The notes: generated by a model from the sequence alone, not told the origin. 62,852 bases of DNA from Mucilaginibacter sp. (GCF_028288225.1 NZ_JAQBOC010000038.1:1-62852); one strand, 5' to 3'. Shown: positions 51,704 through 61,425, counted from the stretch's first letter. Translations and numbers: made by a program.

Positions 51704-52965
51704 GCCTGGTTGATAGAGATTTAAAAGTAATATGGCACCCTTATACACAAATGCAGACGGCTTTGCCTCCTATGCCGATAGTAAGGGGCGAAGGTGTCTG
51801 CCTTTTTGATGAAAATGGCAAAAAATATATTGATGCTGTTTCATCATGGTGGGTTAATATCCACGGGCATGCACATCCTTACATCGCTCAAAAGGTTTCT
51901 GAACAATTAAATAAGCTTGAGCATGTGATATTTGCAGGCTTTACACATGAGGGTGCAGTTGAATTAGCTGAGCGGTTGCTTAAGCTATTGCCAATTAACC
52001 AGAAAAAGGTTTTTTATTCAGATAATGGTTCAACTGCTGTTGAGGTAGCTATTAAGATGTGCCTGCAATACTGGCATAACAAGGGTGAGGGTCGTACTAA
52101 AATCCTGGCCTTTAAAAATGCTTATCATGGAGATACTTTTGGCGCCATGGCTGTAAGCGGCCGAAGCGCTTTTACTGCAGCATTTGATTCTTTATTATTT
52201 GAGGTTGAGTTTATTGATCTTCCAACTGAAGAAAATATTGAAAGTCTCAAATCTCAAATCTCAAATCTCAAATCTAACTTAGCGTGTTTCATATTCGAAC
52301 CTTTGGTACAAGGCGCCGGGGGGATGTTGATGTATGAAGCTGTGTACTTAAACGAGTTGATGGCGCATTGCCGCAAGGAAGCTGTTTTGATGATTGATGA
52401 TGAGGTGTTTACCGGCTTTGGACGCACAGGTAAATCTTTTGCCTGTGATTATGTGGCTGAGCAGCCTGATATTATGTGCTTTTCAAAGGGATTGACAGGT
52501 GGCACAATGGCTTTGGGTATTACCACCTGCAGCCAGCAGATCTACAATGCTTTTTTATCTGATGACAGGTTAAAGACTTTGTTTCACGGGCATTCATTCA
52601 CTGCTAACCCAATTGCCTGTGCCGCTGCCCTGGCAAGTATGGATCTTTTTACGGAGCCCTCAACGCGGGAAAATATACAGCGGATTGAGGGGTTACACAG
52701 CCAATTTTTAGAAAAGATCAGGCATCACCCTAAAGTTAAAACAGTAAGACAAACCGGGACCATTTTGGCTATGGAATGGGAAACCGGGAATGATACCTCG
52801 TATTTTAATTCATTGCGGGATATTTTATACCGGTATTTTCTGGATGCCGGTATTATACTGCGCCCGCTTGGAAACGTTATATATATTTTACCTCCATATT
52901 GCATAACAGATGTTGAGCTGAATTACATTTACAACAAAATAGAGCAAGCATTGGAGGAAATTTAA
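51700..52965 (+). CDS. bioA: adenosylmethionine-8-amino-7-oxononanoate aminotransferase
   Basis: A 421-residue class III aminotransferase starting with the usual HPYTQMQ motif. It has SSWWVNIHGHAHP, the PLP pair MIDDEVFTGFGRTG and PLP lysine in FSKGLTGG. It makes 7,8-diaminopelargonate in biotin synthesis. Residues about 183-193 (KSQISNLKS) are encoded by four perfect copies of the heptamer CTCAAAT (52246-52273), one of the genome's repeat words. A change in copy number would shift the frame. No other biotin gene is adjacent. Confidence 0.95.
   Translation: MSLVDRDLKVIWHPYTQMQTALPPMPIVRGEGVCLFDENGKKYIDAVSSWWVNIHGHAHPYIAQKVSEQLNKLEHVIFAGFTHEGAVELAERLLKLLPINQKKVFYSDNGSTAVEVAIKMCLQYWHNKGEGRTKILAFKNAYHGDTFGAMAVSGRSAFTAAFDSLLFEVEFIDLPTEENIESLKSQISNLKSNLACFIFEPLVQGAGGMLMYEAVYLNELMAHCRKEAVLMIDDEVFTGFGRTGKSFACDYVAEQPDIMCFSKGLTGGTMALGITTCSQQIYNAFLSDDRLKTLFHGHSFTANPIACAAALASMDLFTEPSTRENIQRIEGLHSQFLEKIRHHPKVKTVRQTGTILAMEWETGNDTSYFNSLRDILYRYFLDAGIILRPLGNVIYILPPYCITDVELNYIYNKIEQALEEI
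52246..52273 (+). repeat. four perfect CTCAAAT heptamers inside bioA
   Basis: A 28-base tandem array of a 7-base unit in the coding sequence. Since 7 is not a multiple of 3, loss or gain of one or two units would disrupt bioA. The same word is common intergenically in related genomes (from general knowledge). Confidence 0.85.
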
Positions 52966-53120
52966 TTGATGGCACCGATTTGAAGAAGATTACACCGATT
53001 ATAAAAGGATTACACCGATCAGAAAAGATTTTACTAAATATTTCTTTGTAATCAATAGATCAATCAGTGAAATCAATTAAAATAATCAGTGTAATCATTT
53101 TCAAAAATCGGTGTAATCAA
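52966..53120. repeat. inverted repeat of GATTACACCGATT words
   Basis: Left words GGCACCGATT, GATTACACCGATT and a repeat of it are answered by AATCAGTGTAATCA and AATCGGTGTAATCAA on the right. The repeat fills the whole gap from the bioA stop to ten bases before the next start. Confidence 0.7.
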
Positions 53121-53130
53121 AATTTATAAT

Positions 53131-53748
53131 ATGGAATTAAACAAAATATTACCTTTAATAATAGCGGATAAAGTGTTGCATGCCAAATGGTTAAATACGT
53201 TATCATTAATGGAAAATACCGGCGCACGCAAAATATCAGCCAGTGAAGATCCGCTAACGGTTACTTATATCATCCTAAAGCACGCCGCCGAAGAACACCG
53301 CCATGCCTTCTACCTAAAAAAACAAATAGAAAAAATAGGCGGAGAGATCTGCCCAACCTACGCTCCTGAATTTTTATTAGCCCCGGCTTATAGCAAATTT
53401 TACCTCAATCAACTGGACATACAGGTAAGCAGGTACCTGAAGCATACATTAGGTCTGGTTGGGAAAGAATTGCGCTTTGCAGCCTACCTGCTGGTTACCT
53501 ATGCAATTGAAGTACGTGCCGATGAGCTTTACCCGGTTTACCAGGAAGCATTGGAAAACGCCGCAAGTAAGGTTAACGTAAGGTCAATAATATTAGAGGA
53601 AGAGGGACATTTGGAAGAAATGATTAGCCAGCTGAAAAAATTTTCGCCGCACTGGGAAGAGCACGCCAAAATAGCAGCCGATTATGAGAGCCATTTATTT
53701 ACCGATTGGGTAAATGCTTTATCAGGTGACCTGCTACTGCTAAATTGA
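53131..53748 (+). CDS. hypothetical ferritin-like (possible di-iron) protein
   Basis: A 205-residue all-helical soluble protein. Two histidine-glutamate helices resemble the di-iron ligand pattern of a four-helix bundle: EEHRH at about residues 54-58, then EVRADE in the third helix, and EEEGHLEE near residue 155. No family name could be fixed. Two Glu-x-x-His pairs support iron binding, but this is inference. The gap before it is filled by a repeat, so co-transcription with bioA is uncertain. Confidence 0.7.
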   Translation: MELNKILPLIIADKVLHAKWLNTLSLMENTGARKISASEDPLTVTYIILKHAAEEHRHAFYLKKQIEKIGGEICPTYAPEFLLAPAYSKFYLNQLDIQVSRYLKHTLGLVGKELRFAAYLLVTYAIEVRADELYPVYQEALENAASKVNVRSIILEEEGHLEEMISQLKKFSPHWEEHAKIAADYESHLFTDWVNALSGDLLLLN

Positions 53749-53767
53749 GCATGACCTGCTGGACACA

Positions 53768-53803
53768 AAAAAACCATTTACTGCGATGAGCAAATGGTTT
53801 TTC
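53768..53803. terminator. convergent terminator
   Basis: AAAACCATTT pairs with AAATGGTTTT around a short GC loop, between the stops of the ferritin-like gene and the DUF4412-like gene. Confidence 0.8.
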
Positions 53804-53822
53804 TATTGAATTTTTTCTATAA

Positions 53823-54455
53823 TTATTGGGCACTCAAATCGGCCATTGAACCCTTGATATAATCTTTACCTATGCTAAATGTTCCGGCAGGTGCTATTGT
53901 ATCGGCTATGCTTGTAATAGTGATGCTGGTTTCCTGACCCTGCTGAAAAGCAGTATACTGCACAGGGAAACCACCTATTTTAGCATAATATACTGGTAAC
54001 GCAGTTTCTGGTACTGTAAAATCATTGGTGATCCAGATGTCATACGTTTTGCCGCTTTTCGCGTCCTTGGCTACTACTTTTTTACAGTTAAATCCTGAAA
54101 TTTGTTTGGTTTCAGTACCTGGAGTAAAAGTAAAATTTGGTAATTGGCTCATAGCTTCTTCAACCTCAGCAGGTGTGGCTATGCCTGCCTTTTTGATGCT
54201 TGCAACAGGTACATCAAGTACAACAGCAAAAAAATCATGCTTGGCATTGCTTAATATTTTTACATTGGCAGGGCCCATTGTTATTAAAGCAGCTGTTGAA
54301 TCGGCTGTAAAATATTCTTTAACCTCCGCAGGTTGTCCGCGCATTTCGGTAGTGAATGACACAACACCTTGCGTGTAATTTTTTTGTGCGCTTGCACTTA
54401 AGGTAGTTGCTGTAAGCGCCATGCCCAGGGCAACGTTAAAAAGTTTAATATTCAT
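53823..54455 (-). CDS. secreted DUF4412-like protein
   Basis: A 210-residue protein with a signal peptide (residues 1-23, ending SASAQ) and a beta-rich body. The segments YTQGVVSFTTEM near the start and ISGFNCKKVVAKDAKSGKTYDIWIT in the middle are typical of secreted DUF4412-type proteins of Bacteroidetes. Function is unknown. It is transcribed alone toward a strong hairpin. Confidence 0.6.
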   Translation of the reverse strand: MNIKLFNVALGMALTATTLSASAQKNYTQGVVSFTTEMRGQPAEVKEYFTADSTAALITMGPANVKILSNAKHDFFAVVLDVPVASIKKAGIATPAEVEEAMSQLPNFTFTPGTETKQISGFNCKKVVAKDAKSGKTYDIWITNDFTVPETALPVYYAKIGGFPVQYTAFQQGQETSITITSIADTIAPAGTFSIGKDYIKGSMADLSAQ

Positions 54456-54529
54456 ATCGTAGGGTTTATTTTAATACAATTTAGATTTTTAATGACTCAG
54501 ATGCAAATTTTGTTGATCTTTTATTGTTT

Positions 54530-56629
54530 TCAATTAGATACAGCAATTAGCGAAATGTTACGCTTTAATATTTTGTATTTTACTTTTTTATTTTCAGTCT
54601 CTTCCTTTAACTTTCCTATATAATTATCGCTATTACTGCCATCCACTATAAGTAATTTATAATCAAAGTTGTTGTTTATTGCTGTTAAACTGGTATGCGG
54701 GTTGCCTGTTAGATAAATATAATCGATTTTTAGTTTTGGGGTGAGACTTTCATCCGCCGGTTGCCCGTTTAAAAGAAACATTTTAGTATTTAAAAACTGA
54801 ACCAGTCCATCCTTTTTTGCCATCCAGGGGATTTTAATATTTTGGTTGAGCCGCAGCAACCGGGTATTACTTACCTGGCAACTATCAAGATAAGGTTGTA
54901 TGGAGTAACGATACGTTTTATCGGTGTCTTGCAGGTCAGTAAGCACAATAGCTGCATTGCCTTTTTTAAAGATCACTGCCTTGTGCTTGTTAAGGGTTAG
55001 CCATGCAATATTATTGCTTGCAGATGCGTTCATTCGCTTTAAACTGATGCTAATACCAAACAGCAATGTACATACAAGGCTTACTTTAAGCAACCAGGAT
55101 TTTTTATCATAAAAAAAATAAAATAAGCTGATGATGATGGCATAAAGCAACAGATATTCGGCTGTGGTTAGCCAGATTTTTGAAATAGAAGCGAAAGGTA
55201 AATGTTCTATCCAGGTTAAAAACTTATTCATAAGCAGGATTGAATTTTCGAGCACAAAGGCAATGGCTTTGGATACAAACGTTATTTGCGGCAACAGCAA
55301 GTAGCAGATCCCCGAATACATGATAATTATAGTTGGAATTATTATAAACAGGTTGCTCGCCAAAAAATAAACCGGGAACTGGTGAAAATAAAACGCGCTT
55401 AAAGGAAAGGTGATAACCTGCGCAGCTATCGATACTGAACAGGCCATCCATAATTTATCAATCCATTTGTTTTTAAACTTTAACCAGTTATACACAACAG
55501 GCTGAAAAACAATTAATCCAAATACAGCAAGATAGGAGAGTTGAAAGCCAACATCAACAATATAAAGCGGATTATAAAGTAACAACCCGAAAGCAGAAAT
55601 AGCCAAAATGTTTAAGGTATTGATATACCGGCTATAAGTTTTGCCAATAACAACCATGCTGATCATTACGGCTGCCCTGCAAACAGCCGGTGAAAATCCG
55701 CTAAGCAATGAATAATACCAGATTATACTTATTATGATAATGGCCTTAAGTAATCTGCCATATTTAAACCTGTTTAAAAAGCTAAGTGTAAATGCCAGTA
55801 ATATATAAATGACCGCCACATGGGCACCTGATACCGAAAGCACGTGTACAGTTCCGGTTTTTGAATAGGCCTGTAAAACATCATTGCTTAAATCGGCTTT
55901 GTAGCCTAATATAAGGGTTGATGCTACTGCAATGGCGTTAGTATCGCGCATGTTTAGCTTTAGCTTTTCAACCAGGTTATGTCTTAGCTGTAACGAATAG
56001 CTGATTATGGCATTGCCCTTACCTGTGGCTAATAACTCATATTGTTTAGGGAATAAAAAGCCCTGGTAATAGATATTCTGATTGGCAAGGTATTTTTTAT
56101 AGTTGAATTCTGCTGGGTTAAATGGTTGGTTTACAGTATTGTATTTAGCCGGGATAAGCAGCTCATCCCCATAGGTTAGATCGCTTGTATTATCTTTTAA
56201 AGATAAAAGTAAAGTCCCCGCAGATGGAGACTTTTTGCCATTATTTACGGTTTCTTCAACATCTGCGGTAAACCTGAGCCAGCCATTTTTAAGGACGGGT
56301 TCATTATTGATCTTTACTACAAGGTACTGTGCCTGCGCTTTTGAAAAATGGCGTTTATTGTTAAGCTCGTTGTTTTTGATTACGCTGATATAGCCGGATA
56401 AAAATAAAATGAAAGTGATAAGTATGCCGCCAATCCATCTGAATTTATAAAGTTTGAGTTTTGCATAAGTTAAATTGAGTGTGATAAATATAAGGCTGAT
56501 GAAAAAGAAGGAGATTACAAGCCCGTTAATATTTGTTGTCTGCGATAAATTAATAGCTAAACTGATCCCCAATATAAATGGAAACAACAGGACAAGGAAA
56601 GGTATTTCGCCTTTGTGGTTGGCTATCAT
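54530..56629 (-). CDS. ComEC/Rec2-family competence membrane protein
   Basis: About 699 residues. An N-terminal DUF4131 part (about 1-230) is followed by the ComEC core of many helices with HVLSVSGAHVAVIYILLAF and GFSPAVCRAAVMISMVVIGK. The C-terminal beta-lactamase-like domain seen in some homologues is reduced or missing, as often in Bacteroidetes. ComEC forms the inner-membrane channel for incoming single-stranded DNA. The frame is open to 56647, but the first six residues come from the CACGAATT repeat, so I take ATG at 56629. Confidence 0.9.
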   Translation of the reverse strand: MIANHKGEIPFLVLLFPFILGISLAINLSQTTNINGLVISFFFISLIFITLNLTYAKLKLYKFRWIGGILITFILFLSGYISVIKNNELNNKRHFSKAQAQYLVVKINNEPVLKNGWLRFTADVEETVNNGKKSPSAGTLLLSLKDNTSDLTYGDELLIPAKYNTVNQPFNPAEFNYKKYLANQNIYYQGFLFPKQYELLATGKGNAIISYSLQLRHNLVEKLKLNMRDTNAIAVASTLILGYKADLSNDVLQAYSKTGTVHVLSVSGAHVAVIYILLAFTLSFLNRFKYGRLLKAIIIISIIWYYSLLSGFSPAVCRAAVMISMVVIGKTYSRYINTLNILAISAFGLLLYNPLYIVDVGFQLSYLAVFGLIVFQPVVYNWLKFKNKWIDKLWMACSVSIAAQVITFPLSAFYFHQFPVYFLASNLFIIIPTIIIMYSGICYLLLPQITFVSKAIAFVLENSILLMNKFLTWIEHLPFASISKIWLTTAEYLLLYAIIISLFYFFYDKKSWLLKVSLVCTLLFGISISLKRMNASASNNIAWLTLNKHKAVIFKKGNAAIVLTDLQDTDKTYRYSIQPYLDSCQVSNTRLLRLNQNIKIPWMAKKDGLVQFLNTKMFLLNGQPADESLTPKLKIDYIYLTGNPHTSLTAINNNFDYKLLIVDGSNSDNYIGKLKEETENKKVKYKILKRNISLIAVSN

Positions 56630-56632
56630 ATA

Positions 56633-56799
56633 GACACGAATTTGCACGAATTTATTCGAATTTCACGAATTGAGTTGAACACAAATTGCACGAATTTATT
56701 CGAATTACACGAATTAAATAAAGATGAATGTTGAATAAGGCCACATTATTATATCCGCTATGATTGGTGAAATTCGGATAAATTAGTGAAATTCGTGTC
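56633..56799. repeat. second CACGAATT inverted repeat
   Basis: GACACGAATT words on the left and AATTCGTGTC on the right, with CACGAATTTATTCGAATT in the body, repeat the vocabulary of 21527-21721. It fills the gap between MerR and comEC and touches both genes. Confidence 0.75.
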
Positions 56800-56805
56800 T
56801 CTTCT

Positions 56806-57141
56806 TTATAACTGATCCCTAACTTCAATAAGAAATTTTTTGAGGCTTTCAAGTGAGCTGATCACCCTATGGCTGTCTTTACTGTCGGCCATGTTATTTT
56901 TTAAATATTCCTTTGCGCCATTAAGAGTATAACCCTTATCGCGGATGAGGTGGAAAATAATTTTCAGGTTCTCAATATCCTCGGGGGTAAAGTAACGATT
57001 GCCTTTTTTGTTCTTTTTAGGCTGTAGAACATCAAACTCCTTTTCGTAAAATCTTATAAGCGATTGATTTACATCAAATAGGATGGCAACCTCACCCATG
57101 GTGTAGTACATCTTGTTGATTTCCCGTTCTTTATAAGGCAT
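56806..57141 (-). CDS. MerR-family transcriptional regulator
   Basis: About 111 residues. An HTH_MerR domain from YYTMGEVAILFDVNQSLIRFYEKEF through the second helix, RYFTPEDIENLKIIFHLIRDKGYTLNGAKEYLK, is followed by a short dimerisation helix. No C-terminal metal- or drug-binding domain is present, so the inducer is unknown. Start at MPYKEREI is chosen; two residues upstream are also open. It precedes comEC in the same direction, with the repeat between them. Confidence 0.88.
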   Translation of the reverse strand: MPYKEREINKMYYTMGEVAILFDVNQSLIRFYEKEFDVLQPKKNKKGNRYFTPEDIENLKIIFHLIRDKGYTLNGAKEYLKNNMADSKDSHRVISSLESLKKFLIEVRDQL

Positions 57142-57294
57142 ATGCAAATGTAATTGTTTAATTGGAAGTGAAAAAATCCGATAGCTAAATTTAAAAGTTT
57201 TCGGATGTGAAAATTAAAATGGTTGCCACCTTAACTTATTTCGCTTTTTCACGTAAAAAAATGTTTTATATTAGAGAGCCTTCACTAATTAAAT

Positions 57295-59172
57295 ATGATT
57301 AAACCTTTACTACTATGTTGTGCGTTGTTGTTTGCTGATTTACAAGTATTTGCCACTCTGCCCGACTCCTCTGTTATAATTGCATCTGCAAAAAATACTT
57401 ATCAGTTTGTTTATAATTCAAAAGCCGCAAGGGTTGAGATCAAGCATATTTTAAATACAGTTTATGCCAGTAATAATTATACGGTAACACTGCCTGTTGC
57501 TGAAACCTATAATGACCAGGTAACAATTGACAAAGTTGAATGCAGGGTTGACAACCATACACCCAGCAATTTTCAGCCAAAATATTCCTATTACTCGGTT
57601 AATGATGTTTTTTATTCTGACGAAAAGATCTGCTATTTCCAGCTGTTTCTTCAAAAAAAAGGCAGCATTGCAAATGTGACTTTTACCGAAACAATTGCTG
57701 ATCCGCGGTATTTAACCTCAGCCTATTTTTCTGACAACTATGCTGTTAAAAAAAGAGATATGGTTTTCAAAATTCCACGATGGATGAATGTTGAGCTAAA
57801 GGAAATGAATTTTGGCAGTTACAATATTACCAAAACAACAACTTATGATAAAGGAGATGACACCGATATTATAACCTACACTGCTGTAAATTTACCGGCC
57901 TCTCAAACCGAAGAGAACAGTCCCGGGCCAACATACATTTATCCGCATATATTGATCTTATCAAAATCTGCGAAAGCAGGAGGTCGTGATTTTAGATATT
58001 TGGGTACTGTTGAAGATCTGTACTCCTGGTGCCATGGCCTAACTAAGGCGGTTGTTAATGATAGGGCTCTATTAAGTGCTAAGGCCAAAGAGCTTACAGC
58101 AGGATTAACTAACGACATGGATAAAATTAAAGCTTTATTTTATTATGTGCAGGACAATGTAAGATATATAGCCTTTGAAGATGGCATGGCCGGTTTTAAG
58201 CCCGAAAAGGCTGATGAAGTGCTGCGTAAAAAATATGGCGACTGTAAAGGAATGGCCAACTTAACTAAGGAACTGCTTACAGCAGCAGGTTATGATGCAA
58301 GATTATGCTGGCTGGGGACGGATCATATTGCCTATGATTATCAAACCCCGTCACTGGCTGTTGATAATCACATGATCTGCGCTTTAAATTATAAAGGAAA
58401 GATCATATACCTGGACGCTACCGAAACCTACCTCGGGCTTAATGAATATGCCGAAAGGATCCAGGGCAGGCAGGTAATGATGGAAGACGGCGATCATTTT
58501 GTTTTAAACAAGGTCCCTTATGCAGTGCCATCTCAAAATTATGATTTTGAAAGCAGCAAGCTGGTAATAGATGGGACAAGCCTGAGCGGAAGTGTAAAAC
58601 ATTTGTGGAAAGGGGAAGATAAAGAGTCGGTTTTAAGCGGGTTAAACAGTGTAAAAAAAGAAAAGGCTGATGAAGCAATGAATCATTATTTATCAAATAA
58701 TAATAATGATTACGGTATAAAAGAACTGAACCTTTCAAGTACTGATAATATAGATAAGGATCTTACCGCCGCTTACAAGTTTGATTATAAAAACGCAGTA
58801 TCGTCATTCAGTAAGGCTTATTATGTTGACCTGGATTTTAAAAAGGAATTTTTAAATTCAGCCATAAAAACAGATGAAAGAAAACATGATTACTGGTTTG
58901 ATTATAAAACCAACCTCTATAAAGAAGCTGAATTAACAATCCCTGCGAAATATAAAGTAACCAATGTGCCTGCGCCCCTGAATATTGTTAACCCGGACTA
59001 TGAATTTCACATTGCGTATGACAGCCAGCCCGGTAAATTGATCTATAAGAAGAACATCATTATAAAAAACACCCATTTGTCCGTTTCAAAGTTTGCACAA
59101 TGGAACAAGGATGTTGAACAGCTTGCCAAAACCTATAACGAGAATATAACACTTAAACCTTTATCTGAATGA
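57295..59172 (+). CDS. secreted DUF3857/transglutaminase-like protein (active-type)
   Basis: A 625-residue protein with a signal peptide (residues 1-19), an N-terminal DUF3857 domain (about 25-230) and a transglutaminase-like core. The triad is complete: C317 in YGDCKGMA, H359 in DNHMIC and D374 in YLDATE. A beta-rich DUF3858-type C-terminus follows. Such proteins act in the periplasm, on unknown peptide substrates. The next gene overlaps by four bases and encodes a degenerate partner. Confidence 0.9.
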   Translation: MIKPLLLCCALLFADLQVFATLPDSSVIIASAKNTYQFVYNSKAARVEIKHILNTVYASNNYTVTLPVAETYNDQVTIDKVECRVDNHTPSNFQPKYSYYSVNDVFYSDEKICYFQLFLQKKGSIANVTFTETIADPRYLTSAYFSDNYAVKKRDMVFKIPRWMNVELKEMNFGSYNITKTTTYDKGDDTDIITYTAVNLPASQTEENSPGPTYIYPHILILSKSAKAGGRDFRYLGTVEDLYSWCHGLTKAVVNDRALLSAKAKELTAGLTNDMDKIKALFYYVQDNVRYIAFEDGMAGFKPEKADEVLRKKYGDCKGMANLTKELLTAAGYDARLCWLGTDHIAYDYQTPSLAVDNHMICALNYKGKIIYLDATETYLGLNEYAERIQGRQVMMEDGDHFVLNKVPYAVPSQNYDFESSKLVIDGTSLSGSVKHLWKGEDKESVLSGLNSVKKEKADEAMNHYLSNNNNDYGIKELNLSSTDNIDKDLTAAYKFDYKNAVSSFSKAYYVDLDFKKEFLNSAIKTDERKHDYWFDYKTNLYKEAELTIPAKYKVTNVPAPLNIVNPDYEFHIAYDSQPGKLIYKKNIIIKNTHLSVSKFAQWNKDVEQLAKTYNENITLKPLSE

Positions 59173-61406
59173 AAAGATCATTACTATTATTAATTTGCTT
59201 AATATCAGCTGTTACCACATTTGCCCAAAGCGATAAAGAAAAAGCGGCTTATATTGAAAAAGCAGCACAGTTAAAAACTGAAGTTTGGGGCAGCCCGGTT
59301 GCTGAATTTAAAGCAACCGCTGTTCCGGCCAATTTTAGTAAAGAGAGCGCGGTGATCCTTGCCCGGTCATTCAGCTTATCAAGGGCTTCAAGTGGCAAGC
59401 TCAAATTTGGCAGGGCAATTGGAATAACTACCCGGACTACAAAATTCAGCATATTTCATGAAAGGGTAAAGATCAATGACAAAACAGCGCTTGAAAGTTT
59501 CTCTACGCTCTCATATCAGAAAAGGCTTGACAAAACCACATCCCAGCTGTTTGCAAAATTTGCGAATGTGAACAATACTTTTATAGGTGCAAAGGTTATA
59601 AAACCGGCAGGCAAAGAAATAATTGTTAATACCAGTGAAGAGGTTTTAACAAAAAATGAGTCAAAAGATCAGAAAGGTAAACTTGCCATTCCTGATTTAC
59701 AGGTTGGTGATATACTGGACTATTATATCTGTAAGCAGGATATAGCTGACAAAGAAGAAGGCAACTTCTATAAAGATAATGATAACTTGTTTTTTTTGGT
59801 GGATGAATATCCGGTTTTGTACTACAGCATAGATTACCAGTTCAATAAAAAAATTAAAGTTAAAACCGTATACGCAAACGGTGCTCCGCACTTTGAAGAA
59901 AGCCATAATAACGAAGGTGACCAAATGCTAAGCCTTAAGCTTAGCAATATCCCTAAATACCAGAGCCAGTTGTGGATTTCGGGTTTTCGCCAATATCCGT
60001 ACATTGAAATAGGAAGCGCTTATGACGACCCGATTGATAAAATAATTGAGAAGAATAAGTTTGAAGGTAAAACAGCAATGCTCCAGGCTCAAAAATATAA
60101 TTTTGAAAAAACCTTTAGTGAAAGGGAGTATTCCTATTTTGACCTCACTGATAAAGTTAAAGCCGCTTTTAAAGATAAGAAATCGCTACGGGCTGCACCC
60201 GCTGACAGTGTTGCAAAAGTGCTTTATAACCAATGGAAGTTCGAGACTTTTTGTCGTTTTTACCAGCCAAATGAATTGCAGAACTTGCCTGCAATGAAAT
60301 ATCGCGCGGCTGCAAGTAAGGTAAACATATTAACGCTTTGCTTTATTTTAACTGAGTTAAAAATTGATCATGATGTTTTGCTTGTAGCATCGCGCAACGG
60401 CAATAGCTTGGATAATGTGTTTAACTATGAAGATTTTGACGCCCTTATCCGCATAAACGGGAGTAAGCCAACTTACATTTGCTTTGATGACGTAGTTACG
60501 CATTATAACGAAATCCCAGCCCATTTCCAGGGCGAGAAGGTAATTGTATTACACCCCAAAAGGCACAACGACCATGAATATGATTTTACCGAAGGGGAAG
60601 ATGTTTTACCGGTAACAGCCGCCAGTCAGAATTATATCAATGAACAATTGAACGTTAACCTTATCGGGGCGGACCTTAAAAAAATAAAAATTGAGAGAAC
60701 GGTAAAAGAAGCGGGTTCGTTGCAACATGATGACCAAAAGGACCTGATGCTTGCCGATGAAATTGATGCAGGTGTGAGGGAAATAGCCAATGGAGATTTG
60801 ATTGTGAAACGCTATAAAAATGGTACCTCCGTAAAAAATCTCCCGAAAAATATAACCGATGCTTTTGCAAAGGAACATATTGATAAAGAAAAGTACTATA
60901 CCGACGAGATTAAAGCAAAGTTTGGCCAGGAGCCCCAAAAAGTAACTAACTGCAAAATAATAAACAATGGGCTTAATAATCCCTACCCGGTATTTGAATA
61001 CAGTGAATCTTTTGAAATGGATAATATGGTGAAAAGAGCGGGCAATAACTATATTGTTGAGGTTGGTAAGCTAACAGGCGGATTTTTAAAGATTGAGGAA
61101 AAGGATAAAACGCGCGACAAGGATGTTTATATGCCTTCGGCGCGCAGCTTTAGTTATACCATTACAATGGCTATTCCGATGGGATACAGCGTTAAGGGAA
61201 TTGAAGAGCTTTCAAAGAAAAAAACTAATAAAACGGGTTTTTTTTCGGCAGAAGCCTCTGTAAAAGGTAATGCACTTATTATTAAGGTAACACGCGTTTA
61301 CAATAAAAATTTTGAGAAAACGGCAGAATGGCCCTTATTAAAGGATATGATAGATACTGCTTCAGACTTTGATTCAGCCAAAATTTTACTGGAAAAACAA
61401 GGGTAA
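59169..61406 (+). CDS. secreted DUF3857-type protein lacking the transglutaminase triad
   Basis: A 745-residue protein with a signal peptide (residues 1-19, ending TTFAQ) and the same DUF3857 plus transglutaminase-fold plan as its upstream partner. The GDC/NH/DA motifs are replaced: the segment aligned with GDCKGMA reads ASKVNI, and the His position reads FDALIRI. It therefore seems to be an inactive partner or scaffold. It starts in the stop codon of the active homologue (ATGA overlap), so the two are made in fixed ratio and may form a complex. Confidence 0.87.
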   Translation: MKRSLLLLICLISAVTTFAQSDKEKAAYIEKAAQLKTEVWGSPVAEFKATAVPANFSKESAVILARSFSLSRASSGKLKFGRAIGITTRTTKFSIFHERVKINDKTALESFSTLSYQKRLDKTTSQLFAKFANVNNTFIGAKVIKPAGKEIIVNTSEEVLTKNESKDQKGKLAIPDLQVGDILDYYICKQDIADKEEGNFYKDNDNLFFLVDEYPVLYYSIDYQFNKKIKVKTVYANGAPHFEESHNNEGDQMLSLKLSNIPKYQSQLWISGFRQYPYIEIGSAYDDPIDKIIEKNKFEGKTAMLQAQKYNFEKTFSEREYSYFDLTDKVKAAFKDKKSLRAAPADSVAKVLYNQWKFETFCRFYQPNELQNLPAMKYRAAASKVNILTLCFILTELKIDHDVLLVASRNGNSLDNVFNYEDFDALIRINGSKPTYICFDDVVTHYNEIPAHFQGEKVIVLHPKRHNDHEYDFTEGEDVLPVTAASQNYINEQLNVNLIGADLKKIKIERTVKEAGSLQHDDQKDLMLADEIDAGVREIANGDLIVKRYKNGTSVKNLPKNITDAFAKEHIDKEKYYTDEIKAKFGQEPQKVTNCKIINNGLNNPYPVFEYSESFEMDNMVKRAGNNYIVEVGKLTGGFLKIEEKDKTRDKDVYMPSARSFSYTITMAIPMGYSVKGIEELSKKKTNKTGFFSAEASVKGNALIIKVTRVYNKNFEKTAEWPLLKDMIDTASDFDSAKILLEKQG

Positions 61407-61425
61407 TTATTAAAATCAAATTTAA

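Noticed and set aside
54025..54378. 117-codon plus-strand frame over the DUF4412-like gene
   Set aside because: It is a shadow of the minus-strand gene, which has a clean signal peptide and normal codon use.
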